Source: an uncultured Eubacterium sp. (GTDB lineage Bacteria > Bacillota > Clostridia > Lachnospirales > Lachnospiraceae). Taken from it: a DNA stretch of 16,529 nucleotides. Under the pieces are notes generated by a model. That model did not search any database and was not told the origin of the DNA. It saw only the letters and a list, made by a program, of their open reading frames with translations. The position numbers and the translations under genes are program-made. The stretch covers positions 1 to 16,529 of the forward strand of contig CABRZK010000018.1 in NCBI GenBank assembly GCA_902475415.1. The letters run 5' to 3'. Below are positions 1-6,412 of this stretch, in pieces (the first letter of the stretch is position 1; the number at the start of each line of letters is the position of its first letter).

Positions 1-101
1 AAAAGACCATTCAGTGGTATCTCGACAATCGTGAGTGGTGGGAGACTATCATCAGCGGTGAGTACCAGAATTACTATGAGAAGATGTATGGGAATCGCTA
101 G
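1..101 (+). CDS. rmlB: dTDP-glucose 4,6-dehydratase, C-terminal end (partial)
   Basis: Only the last 32 codons are in the window (frame starting at base 3, TAG at 99-101). They read through WYLDNREWW and then GEYQNYYEKMYG, which matches the conserved C-terminus of RmlB/RfbB. That enzyme is a cytoplasmic NAD-dependent dehydratase that makes dTDP-4-keto-6-deoxyglucose in dTDP-rhamnose synthesis. The gene is followed within 35 bases by a strong terminator, so it is the last gene of a polysaccharide or rhamnose operon lying to the left. The identification rests on this tail motif alone; the catalytic part is outside the window. Confidence 0.85.
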   Translation, partial: KTIQWYLDNREWWETIISGEYQNYYEKMYGNR

Positions 102-133
102 AACAGATAAAATATAGAGTTATAAAGTTGAGG

Positions 134-165
134 AAAGACCGTTTCATTGTGAGACGGTCTTTTTT
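134..165 (+). terminator. Rho-independent terminator after rmlB
   Basis: A 12-bp stem (AAGACCGTTTCA with TGAGACGGTCTT, one G-T pair), a 3-base loop and a run of T. It ends the transcript of the dehydratase operon. Confidence 0.9.
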
Positions 166-456
166 GGGGTTCGATAAAACTATAAACAACAAAACAAAAC
201 AATACACAATCCGATTAAATGAAATTAGACAAAAATTCTAATGAATAATAAAAAAATTCAAAAAGGAAAATAACTATTGACGCACACTTTGGTGGATGCT
301 ACACTCAGTGTAAGCATTAACATTCTTATATTCACATCAAGCGAAAGCTTATCTATTTTTCTAAAATAATCGACAGAATTTCTTAATGCTTGAGTTCAAG
401 AAAATAAGTGAAAACAGGCAGAGGAAATTTGTAGATGATCGATAGGAAAAGACAGA
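166..456. other. AT-rich intergenic region with one promoter
   Basis: No convincing gene is visible here. The stretch holds a promoter with an overlapping palindrome (277-312) and then AT-rich DNA up to the breakpoint of the first Rpn remnant near 480. A 19-codon ORF starts at 386 but has no support. The real target of the promoter was probably lost with the 5' part of the neighbouring gene. Confidence 0.5.
277..312 (+). promoter_or_regulatory. Sigma-A-type promoter with palindromic operator candidate
   Basis: TTGACG (277-282), a 17-base spacer and TACACT (300-305). The -10 hexamer forms the left half of a perfect 13-base palindrome, TACACTCAGTGTA (300-312). A dyad sitting on the -10 and start region is a typical repressor site, but the regulator is unknown. 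Confidence 0.55.
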
Positions 457-936
457 TTGATATTACATTTTTCCTCTGTGGATTCCTATGTGATATTTAT
501 CTACAAAGGCGATAAATTCCGACAGGGGTTGCCAATTTATCATATAGATCGATATGTATCAGAGACAGATGAGCTGTTTGGAGATGGTTCTCATATCATG
601 TATGTAAATGGAAACTATACGGGGAATGACGAAATTGGTCAGTTAATCAGAAATTTTCATCAAAAGAATTCAGATGATATATTTTATAAAGAACTGGCTG
701 ATGGAGTGAAACATTTCAAAGAAAATGAGGAGGGACGTGAAATTATGTGTGAAGTAGTAGAGAAATATGCAAAGGAATATGCGGAAAAGTGTTTGAATGC
801 CAGGGAAGTATATACAAAGGCCGAATTAGTTGAAAATCTGATGGAAAGCATGAACATTTCATTGGAGCAGGCATTGGATGCACTTGGAATTCAAGGTGAT
901 TCCCGGGGAAAGATAGTTGAATATGTGCAAGGATAA
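457..936 (+). pseudogene. Rpn-family PD-(D/E)XK nuclease/transposase, C-terminal remnant (copy 1)
   Basis: From residue 9 (base 480) the frame encodes the C-terminal half of the Rpn (recombination-promoting nuclease, transposase-like) family: YVIFIYKGDKFRQGLPIYHI, then FGDGSHIMYVNG, then KELADGVKHFKENEEG and a helical tail ending LEQALDALGIQGDS. Intact members are about 300 residues and carry the nuclease core upstream; here everything before YVIFI is missing. The only start is a TTG at 457, and the first eight codons do not resemble the family. Homology with copy 2 (2347-3018) begins abruptly at base 480, which marks a deletion or recombination breakpoint. Copy 1 has about 14 extra residues in the tail (KCLNAREVYTKAE) relative to copy 2. 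It is probably non-functional. Confidence 0.8.
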
Positions 937-1027
937 TCGCTTTTATACAGATAGTAGAATATGCAATTAGGATGGAATGATCTTTTCATGGAGATTGTGT
1001 GCAGAAAAAATAAACAGATTTCAAAAT

Positions 1028-1075
1028 AAAACAAGAACAACTCTGTATTCATGGTACAGGGGGGTTCTTGTTTTT
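1028..1075 (+). terminator. Terminator of Rpn remnant copy 1
   Basis: AAAACAAGAAC (1028-1038) pairs with GTTCTTGTTTT (1064-1074). An inner CTGTA/TACAG stem is present and T residues follow. A near-identical structure follows copy 2, so it belongs to the duplicated unit. Confidence 0.8.
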
Positions 1076-1394
1076 GGGAGGGGAGGTACAGATTATTGGC
1101 AATGAAAGGATCAATGCTATTATGTATGTCTTTGTTCCTGCGCGTACTGGTTGCTGAGAGAATATACGGGCAAAATGAAAACAGATTATTTGTTTTGAAT
1201 TCTGGAAAAGAGCGAGTACAAAAATTATGACAATCTGCCTGCATAATATGATTCCAGTTCTCAGGGGGTGTAACCAGATTAAGTCTGCACAGAGAGAAGA
1301 GGTTGTAAATCCGCACAATACGGATAGAAAACGTTAGATTAGATTTCATACAGAATTTGTGATGATATTGTTTGGTAAGGAGAATGACAACTTG
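1076..1394. other. Gap between Rpn terminator and membrane-protein gene
   Basis: No recognisable gene. A 42-codon ORF (1102-1230) has a purine-rich stretch 15 bases upstream, too far to be convincing, and encodes nothing familiar. A short dyad ATCCG-N7-CGGAT (1309-1325) lies between weak promoter-like hexamers TTGTAA (1303) and TAGAAA (1325), and could serve the next gene. Confidence 0.4.
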
Positions 1395-2084
1395 ATGAGA
1401 AAAAAATTTTCGAAAAAATTTCAACCAAATCATATGTTATACATTGGACTGCTCATATTGTGTTTGGCGGTTCAATGTATAACATATGATTTGGTTGAGA
1501 TGTATTTTGACGAGGTTTTGAATGAACTTTCAGTAGGTGTTTTAGGTTCTGTTCTTGCAACTTATTTTTTGGATATGGCTGCATGTAAACGTAGAAATCA
1601 GGAATATAAGGAGAAAATGGATCAGATTTTTTCTGAATATATGAACAGCATGTATTTTCTTAGAAATAGTGTTGCAAATAAGTGCATGAAATGTTGTGGT
1701 AATAGTTCAGAAAAGAAATCTTTTGAAGAATGGACACTTAAATTAGCAGATAAGTTGGATGAATCTGATGGAACGAACACAGAAAATGTATTAATTTGTT
1801 CATCAATCCGACGATATGTAGGAAATGTCAGGGAGAATTTGTATGTTTTGAAGATACAATATATTTCATTGGTACATGGAGGATATATTGAAACCGGTGA
1901 CTTTTCACAACATTTGAATTTGCAAATAAACATATGTGATGAAATTCTATATTCGTCGAAATTGTTTGAAAAAGGTGATTTTATATTCGATGAATTTTTG
2001 ATTGAATTAGAAAAAAACTGGCGCTCATATTTTGCGGAAAAGAATATCGAAGAAAAATTTAATCCACAGAATGGGCGTGGCTGA
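1395..2084 (+). CDS. Two-TM membrane protein of unknown function
   Basis: 229 residues from ATG 1395, with AAGGAG at 1377-1382. The adjacent in-frame TTG at 1392 has better spacing and is possible. An ATG at 1359 is in frame but lacks a ribosome site. The protein has a basic N-terminus (MRKKFSKKF), two hydrophobic segments at roughly residues 14-32 and 43-62, then about 165 mostly helical, charged residues, probably cytoplasmic. No catalytic motif is recognised and no family can be named. The gene stands alone between two Rpn remnants and is AT-rich like them, which fits acquired cargo. A 26-bp perfect inverted repeat lies in the first TM-coding region (1421-1498) and would give the mRNA a very stable hairpin just after the start codon. 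The reading frame is intact through it. Confidence 0.65.
   Translation: MRKKFSKKFQPNHMLYIGLLILCLAVQCITYDLVEMYFDEVLNELSVGVLGSVLATYFLDMAACKRRNQEYKEKMDQIFSEYMNSMYFLRNSVANKCMKCCGNSSEKKSFEEWTLKLADKLDESDGTNTENVLICSSIRRYVGNVRENLYVLKIQYISLVHGGYIETGDFSQHLNLQINICDEILYSSKLFEKGDFIFDEFLIELEKNWRSYFAEKNIEEKFNPQNGRG
1421..1498. repeat. 26-bp perfect inverted repeat inside a coding region
   Basis: The left arm 1421-1446 (TCAACCAAAT...ATACATTG) and the right arm 1473-1498 (CAATGTAT...ATTTGGTTGA) are exact reverse complements over 26 bases. Six further base pairs form inward (GACTGC with GCGGTT, including G-T pairs), leaving a loop of about 14 bases. It lies 26 bases past the start codon of the two-TM protein. 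Confidence 0.9.
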
Positions 2085-2172
2085 TATTATAATAAAATTG
2101 CTCATAGGATATCGAAGATAAGGTAGCTTATTGAAAGTGTATGTATTGTAAATGCATGTGGAGAGTGATAAG

Positions 2173-2263
2173 ATGGGGATTTATATAAACCCGGGAAAAT
2201 CCAGTTTTGGAAAGTGCAGTTAATTCCAAAATATACGTAGATAAATCAGGAATGCTGGAATAG
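2173..2263 (+). pseudogene. AAA-ATPase-like (PF09820-type) gene, N-terminal remnant
   Basis: ATG 2173 reads MGIYINPG..F and stops at 2221. In the next frame (from 2216) the text continues AVNSKIYVDKSGMLE before another stop at 2261. Joined, these match the N-terminal signature of the AAA-ATPase-like/PD-(D/E)XK proteins common in gut Clostridia and Bacteroides (MGIYLNPG...F..AVNS.IYVDK.GML). At least one frameshift and two stops are present, and nothing of the P-loop follows. It is a dead fragment of a roughly 500-residue gene. Confidence 0.7.
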
Positions 2264-2267
2264 CATT

Positions 2268-2354
2268 CGTAGTGCAGTAGAAAATGATGTCTTTGGATCA
2301 CTACCGGATGATTCATTACTAGATGAATTAGAAATGGGGTGGGGAGATGAATAA
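2268..2354 (+). pseudogene. Possible C-terminal fragment of a lost upstream gene
   Basis: An open stretch ends in DDSLLDELEMGWGDE and a TAA at 2352-2354. It overlaps the ATG at 2347 by 8 bases, as translationally coupled genes do. The acidic tail with no start of its own suggests the end of a gene once paired with the TOPRIM-like start that follows. The family is not recognised. Confidence 0.35.
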
Positions 2355-3018
2355 GCGTTGTGTTTATTATTGCGAAGGTGAAGATGACCAAAAATTAGTA
2401 GATGCTTTGAAAGGCTTAGTTCGAATTGGTGGCAGGAATATCGTATTAGATGTGCATGCGTTAGACGAATCTGGTCGGAAAATTAATAGCGAAGTGCGGG
2501 GGAATGCAAAAGGCGCACATGTGAAACGAGCCAGATTTCACAGCACTATGGTAGACAGCAGACTTTTGAAAGCCGGACAGGATTTTAAAGAGATGAAGGA
2601 TTCCTATGTGATATTTATCTACAAAGGCGATAAATTCAGACAGGGACTACCGATTTATCATATAGATCGCTGTGTGACAGAGACAGAAGTGTCTTTTGGA
2701 GATGGAACTCATATCATATATGTGAATGGAAACTATAAAGGGGAAGATGAAATCGATCAATTAATCAGAGATTTTCATCCAAAAGATGAAGATCATATAT
2801 TTTATGAAGAACTAGCAGATGGAGTGAAATATTTCAAAGAAAATGAGGAAGGACGTGAAGATATGTGTGAAGCAGTAGAGAAATATACAAAAAGTTATGC
2901 AGATGAACGAGAAGTAAAATTAGTGACAAATTTAATGGAAAGCATGAAACTTTCACCAGAACAGGCACTTGATGCACTTGAAATTCAGGGTGATTCTAGG
3001 AGAAAGATAGCTGAGTAG
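2347..3018 (+). pseudogene. Chimeric ORF: TOPRIM-like start fused to Rpn-family remnant (copy 2)
   Basis: 223 residues from ATG 2347, preceded by a purine-rich GGGGTGGGGAG. Residues 1-22 (RCVYYCEGEDDQKLVDAL) resemble the first strand and helix of a TOPRIM-type domain (EGxxD) and not an Rpn start. From about residue 28 the protein is Rpn-family: LDV with the nuclease Asp (D35), then E49-V-R51, KRARFHSTMVDSRLLKAGQDF, YVIFIYKGDKF and the tail EQALDALEIQGDS. The usual catalytic ExQ is ExR here, and the N-terminal part of the family is absent, so nuclease activity is doubtful. From base 2598 it aligns with copy 1 at 480. The frame is open, so a protein could still be made, but it looks like a deletion product. 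Confidence 0.75.
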
Positions 3019-3145
3019 TTGCAATCTTAAGCGTTTGTATGAAGAGAGTAGAATGTACAATTAGGATGAAATGATCTTTTCATGGAGATTGTATGTAGAA
3101 AAAGCGTTGTAAGTTCGTAGTAAAAAATTAAACAGATTACAAAAT

Positions 3146-3194
3146 AAAACAAGAACAACTCTGTATTTGTGGTACAGTTTTGTTCTTGTTTTTT
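3146..3194 (+). terminator. Terminator of Rpn remnant copy 2
   Basis: AAAACAAGAACAA (3146-3158) pairs with TTGTTCTTGTTTT (3180-3192), with T residues to 3194. It is the counterpart of the structure at 1028-1075. Confidence 0.85.
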
Positions 3195-3346
3195 ACAGAT
3201 GCAGATTACCTATCGGATGTTGTCATTATACGGATAATAATATAATTTTGGAACAATTTGTAGAAAATTAAATACGATAAAAAAGATTGAAAATAAAGAA
3301 AAACAATGGTATAATTAAAGAAAAGAAACGAGAAAGAAGGGAAACA
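3195..3346. other. Intergenic region with promoter
   Basis: Very AT-rich. Apart from the promoter at 3287-3315 and the ribosome site before 3347, nothing is recognised. Confidence 0.5.
3287..3315 (+). promoter_or_regulatory. Consensus sigma-A promoter
   Basis: TTGAAA (3287-3292), a 17-base spacer and a perfect TATAAT (3310-3315), 32 bases before the ATG at 3347. It strongly suggests that the frameshifted gene that follows is transcribed. Confidence 0.8.
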
Positions 3347-3867
3347 ATGAGCAAAAGTTCCATAATAAGAAATGAAATACTGGAGATATTAACGGATAAA
3401 GAAGAACATAATGCATCTGAAATTAAAGAAGTTCTGCGAAAAAACACACAGATTTTGAAATAACAGAAGGGGTATTTTCAAATTCATTTAGAACGTTGGT
3501 TTTAGCTGGAAAGATTATAAATAAAGAGAGAGGTATGTATTGCATAAATTCGGATAAAAATGTATTCGATGGGAATAGCATGAAAGAAAGTATTAATGCG
3601 GTATGTGAATCAAATAATAAAGAAATAAATTGTGATGAGAACAACTATGATAATAGTGATGAAGATGTAAATCATGAATTAGAAAAATCCGAACAGTGTA
3701 GAGAACTTGAAAGTAAAATATCAAAAATAATAGATAAAATGCGAGAGGAATTTGTGGAGTCGGTAAAAGAGATAAATATATTAGAAGCTGATGATGAGAC
3801 AGTATCTTACGTTTTGAAAATAAGACATGCATTAGATGTAATGGAACAAGCTATTAAATATAATTGA
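3347..3867 (+). CDS. Winged-helix-like protein split by a -1 frameshift
   Basis: ATG 3347 has a GAAGGG ribosome site and a consensus promoter. Frame 1 runs 38 codons (MSKSSIIRNEILEIL, then HNASEIKEVLRKN) to TAA 3461. The -1 frame then continues without interruption to 3867: HTDFEITEGVFSNSFRTLVL, AGKIINKERGMYCI, a low-complexity acidic linker and a C-terminal helical region. The two halves join at CGA AAA AAC, where A AAA AAC (3439-3445) is an in-frame -1 slippery heptamer. Slipping there gives a 173-residue protein whose first 75 residues look like one winged-helix fold: helices, then a strand pair ending in RGMYCI. The alternatives are a one-base loss from an A7 run (a pseudogene) or a sequencing error. 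The function is unknown, possibly a DNA-binding regulator. Confidence 0.55.
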
Positions 3868-3916
3868 GAATAGTTATTTTAAATTTTGCATGTAGTGGAT
3901 GTGAGGAAAGAAGCAA

Positions 3917-4096
3917 ATGAAATCAGAAAATATTACAAATGTATTTCTGTCGTATTGTCGAAAAAATAATGTGATTGCAAACAAAATATACAATTATTTC
4001 GTGATGAACAGGAAGATGGAATTCCATACGACAAAGGACAAAGATAAAGGAGTAATATACAATGGGAATTGTAGTAGTTGGAGATGTGTTTATTGA
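3917..4096 (+). CDS. Small ORF of unknown function overlapping the kinase start
   Basis: 59 codons with a good GAGGAAAG ribosome site (3903-3910). It starts MKSENITNVFLSYCRKNNVI and is lysine- and asparagine-rich. It runs 35 bases into the next gene, and its last 15 or so codons are read from the kinase ribosome site and start, so the true product may originally have ended earlier. It could be a real small protein, a truncated remnant or chance. No family is recognised. Confidence 0.3.
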   Translation: MKSENITNVFLSYCRKNNVIANKIYNYFVMNRKMEFHTTKDKDKGVIYNGNCSSWRCVY

Positions 4097-4982
4097 CATC
4101 AAGGGATTTTCCACATCGACATATATTCCATATGGAAGAAATCTGGGAACAATCGAACAGATTCACGGTGGTGTAGGTCGAAATGTGGCGGAAGATATCG
4201 CAAATGTAGAACTGGAGCCGACCTATATCGGAACGGTAGATGATGATTCCATCGGGGAAAGCGTCATTCAGAAACTGAATCGACATAAAGTAGATACACA
4301 ATATATGAAAAAAGTGAAAAACGGCATGGGAACCTGGCTGGCAGTGTTTGACCATAAAGGAGATGTGGTTGCATCGGTTTCCAAACGACCGGATCATAAA
4401 GCTATGGCAGAAATTCTGGATGAGCATGGAGATGAGATTTTCCAGAATGCGGACAGCATTGCGATTGAAATCGATATGGATCAGGATATTACGAAAAAAG
4501 CTTTTGCTTATGCGGAAAAATATAATAAAAAAGTGTATGCACTGGTTTCCAATATGAGCATTGCCATTGAGCGCAGAGATTTTATTCGAAAAACAGGCTG
4601 CTTTGTATGTAATCAGCAGGAAGCAGGTATTCTGTTTTCAGAGGATTATGAGCAGATGACACCGGAAGAATTGTGTGCGATTTTGCCGGAGCGAATTCGT
4701 TCCGCACAGATTTCCAAGATGGTAGTTACTATGGGAGGCGCAGGAGCTGTGTATGCAACTCTGGATGGTGATTGTGGTGTGTATCCGGCATTAAAAGTAG
4801 ATGTCGTTGATACGACCGGGGCCGGGGATGCTTTTTTCTCCGGTGTCTGCATCGGACTGACTTATGGAAAGACATTGCGGGAAGCATGCGGAATCGGTAC
4901 AAGACTTGCTTCGACAGTTATCTGTACATCTGAGAATATCTGTCCGAGATTTATGCCGGAAGAGTTTGGAATTACACGTTAG
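4062..4982 (+). CDS. PfkB/ribokinase-family carbohydrate or nucleoside kinase
   Basis: 306 residues, the usual length for the family, with an AAGGAG ribosome site 11 bases before ATG 4062. It starts IVVVGDVFIDIKG, followed by the glycine pair motif GGVGRNVAEDIA (from residue 36, substrate lid side) and the C-terminal PfkB signature DTTGAGDAFFSG with the catalytic base Asp256. The enzyme phosphorylates a sugar or nucleoside with ATP in the cytoplasm. The GGVGRN-(I/V)A motif is close to that of pseudouridine kinase PsuK, so pseudouridine is a reasonable guess, but no PsuG glycosidase lies beside it and the substrate cannot be assigned. It is followed closely by fragments of a redox cluster, perhaps once the same operon. 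Confidence 0.85.
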   Translation: MGIVVVGDVFIDIKGFSTSTYIPYGRNLGTIEQIHGGVGRNVAEDIANVELEPTYIGTVDDDSIGESVIQKLNRHKVDTQYMKKVKNGMGTWLAVFDHKGDVVASVSKRPDHKAMAEILDEHGDEIFQNADSIAIEIDMDQDITKKAFAYAEKYNKKVYALVSNMSIAIERRDFIRKTGCFVCNQQEAGILFSEDYEQMTPEELCAILPERIRSAQISKMVVTMGGAGAVYATLDGDCGVYPALKVDVVDTTGAGDAFFSGVCIGLTYGKTLREACGIGTRLASTVICTSENICPRFMPEEFGITR

Positions 4983-5003
4983 AAAGATAAGGTGGAAACG
5001 GGA

Positions 5004-5199
5004 ATGGAGAGTATTTTAAGCGCTTACAAAGAAAATGCATGGAGTGGTAAGCAAACTGTATGATATAGACAGCATTGTGATACCGGAGGAACTGTTGGCT
5101 GTCCATGTGGACGAACAGCAGATTGCGGATGAAGTGGCACACTTTGTCATTGATCAGATGGTGGCGCAGAAGAAAGGAGGTTCTCATGGCAACTGTTGA
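5004..5199 (+). pseudogene. Short unknown gene, probably frameshifted, upstream of the thioredoxin remnant
   Basis: ATG 5004 (with GGTGG upstream) reads MESILSAYKENAW and stops at 5061-5063. In the next frame, ATG 5035 reads HGVVSKLYDIDSIVIPEEL, then DEQQIADEVAHFVIDQMVAQ, ending at 5199. The second frame is helical and well formed, with charged and hydrophobic periodicity, and overlaps the thioredoxin start at 5186 by 14 bases as coupled genes do. The two pieces may be one small gene broken by an indel near 5035. The family is not recognised. Confidence 0.4.
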
Positions 5200-5505
5200 A
5201 TTAAAAAATGAGGAATGGAAAGAATTAAAAAGGCAGAGTACAGTATCATTGACTGCTATGGAGAAAACTGTGTGGCCTGTGTGATTCTGGAGCCAATCTA
5301 TGATGCGCTGGCAGATGAAATGGCAGAAATTGTATTTGGAAGAATCAATATTTCCTTTTATCCGGAAATCGCGGATATCTAACATGTAGATGCCATGCCG
5401 ACATTGCTGTACTTCAGAAATGGTGAACTGGTCAATCAGTCCATCGGAAGTATTGATCGAGAAGAACTGCTGGAAAATATTTCGAAAATGTTATATGAAC
5501 AGTAA
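5186..5505 (+). pseudogene. Thioredoxin-family protein, inactivated
   Basis: ATG 5186 follows AAAGGAGG and reads MATVELKNEEWKELK, then goes out of frame at an A5 run (5227-5231). The correct text continues one frame over as AEYSIIDCYGENCVACVILE, carrying a CxxC redox motif (CVAC), then MAEIVFGRINISFYPEIADI, an in-frame TAA (5380-5382), then HVDAMPTLLYFRNGELVNQS with the thioredoxin cis-Pro segment (MPT), and ends at 5505. So there is one missing base and one nonsense codon (TAT to TAA would explain it). Restored, it would be a roughly 105-residue cytoplasmic thioredoxin. Its neighbour resembles the catalytic chain of ferredoxin-thioredoxin reductase, so the two were probably partners. Confidence 0.8.
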
Positions 5506-5698
5506 AATGCTGTTTTTGAAATCGTGTTTCGGAGAATCAAAGCTTGCCTGAACGAAGGCTGTATTTATAGAACAAAGTATAAACAGGGCAGGAGTATTCC
5601 ATATAAGGAATGGCGCATGGAACGAATGTGTTAGATAACAGAAAAATGCTGTCACAGAGAAGTTTTCAGAAATATATAAAAATTCGAGGTGAAAAATA

Positions 5699-5899
5699 AT
5701 GGGAAAAGTTAGATTAAATGATGATGCAGAAATAGTCGCAAGAGTAAAAGAAGGTTTGAAACGTACCGGTGGTTACTGTCCTTGCCGATTGGAGCGAAAG
5801 CCGGAATACAAATGTGTCTGTGAAGAATTTAAAGCACAGATTCAGGATCCGGATTTTGAAGGATATTGTCATTGTATGCTGTATTACAAAGAAAAATAA
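5699..5899 (+). CDS. Ferredoxin-thioredoxin reductase catalytic-chain-like protein
   Basis: 66 residues from ATG 5699 with a GAGGTG ribosome site. It has three CxC motifs in the order expected for the FTR catalytic (beta) chain: C27-P-C29, C39-V-C41 and C57-H-C59. In that family four of these cysteines bind a 4Fe-4S cluster and two (by position C29 and C59) form the redox disulfide that reduces thioredoxin. It is shorter than plant-type FTRc (about 110) because the N-terminal helices are trimmed. It would take electrons from ferredoxin in the cytoplasm. The broken thioredoxin just upstream is the likely former substrate. No variable (alpha) chain is seen, as is usual in anaerobes. Confidence 0.75.
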   Translation: MGKVRLNDDAEIVARVKEGLKRTGGYCPCRLERKPEYKCVCEEFKAQIQDPDFEGYCHCMLYYKEK

Positions 5900-5971
5900 T
5901 CAGAAAAATCTGCAGAAAAAAATATTTTGAAAGTACGAGCAGAAAAAATAGTTGAAAAATCTGCAGGAAAA

Positions 5972-6175
5972 ATGAAAAAGAGTTGTATCATATATGACCG
6001 AATCGTATTGCAGGGAGAAAATTTTGGTTCCCGCCTGGAATCGGATGCCAATACAGCTGCTTATCCGGATACGATGATGTATGACGATAACGGAAACATG
6101 ATTGTATTGAATTTTGCAAGCGGGTATGATACAGTTAATTTCATAGAGAAAGATAGTTGGTGCTATTCGTTTTAA
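5972..6175 (+). CDS. Small hypothetical protein
   Basis: 67 residues from ATG 5972 with GCAGGA just upstream; an in-frame TTG at 5927 is less likely. It reads MKKSCIIYDRIVLQGENFGS, then YPDTMMYDDNGNMIVLNFAS, and ends KDSWCYSF. It looks like a compact beta-rich domain. No family is recognised. It lies 72 bases after the FTR-like gene and may share its transcript. A 13-base direct repeat (GAAAAATCTGCAG) occurs at 5902 and at 5954, the second just before the start. Confidence 0.5.
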   Translation: MKKSCIIYDRIVLQGENFGSRLESDANTAAYPDTMMYDDNGNMIVLNFASGYDTVNFIEKDSWCYSF

Positions 6176-6244
6176 TGTTTTTTATTCATCGAATCAATGC
6201 ATTTCAAAACGATCGGGAAGTGTGAAAATTCATGGAGCGAAAAT

Positions 6245-6412
6245 GTGAAAACAGAATGGTTAAAAGGGAAACAGGTGTAAATCCTGTACGATCTCGTCAC
6301 TGTGAGAAGGGAGTACAGCTTCGTATTCGGGTCACTGATGTGATAAGGTAAGAATCACATTGGGAAGGCCGAATCTGTATGATAATCTTTGAGTCAGGAA
6401 ACCTGCCAGTTA
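6245..6412 (+). promoter_or_regulatory. Cobalamin (adenosylcobalamin-type) riboswitch
   Basis: The conserved core is present in order: AAAAGGGAA, then GGTGTAAATCCTGTACG, TCACTGTGAGAAGGGAG, a second GTCACTGATGTG element, GGGAAGGCCGAATC and the B12 box GAGTCAGGAAACCTGCC (6391-6407). The element senses cobalamin and lowers expression of what follows when it is plentiful. The gene directly downstream is a cobaltochelatase and the rest of the locus is a BtuFCD-like transporter, which agrees. No clear U-tract terminator is visible between box and gene, so the mode of control is not settled. Confidence 0.93.

Noticed and set aside
1102..1230. A 42-codon ORF with a hydrophobic start between the Rpn terminator and the membrane-protein gene.
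   Set aside because: The purine-rich stretch is 15 bases from the ATG, there is no downstream support and no familiar sequence.
891..1433. Minus-strand open frame of about 180 codons opposite the first Rpn terminator and the gap.
   Set aside because: It runs through the terminator hairpin and overlaps genes on the plus strand, has no ribosome site, and its protein is Phe/Ile/Cys-rich without domain character.
1421..1498. The 26-bp dyad as a transposon end or insertion-sequence terminal repeat.
   Set aside because: Only 26 bases lie between the arms and the reading frame passes through intact, so there is no room for a transposase and no target duplication.
5380..5382. The internal TAA in the thioredoxin gene as a recoded codon.
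   Set aside because: TAA is not used for selenocysteine or pyrrolysine, and the same gene has an independent frameshift, so decay is simpler.
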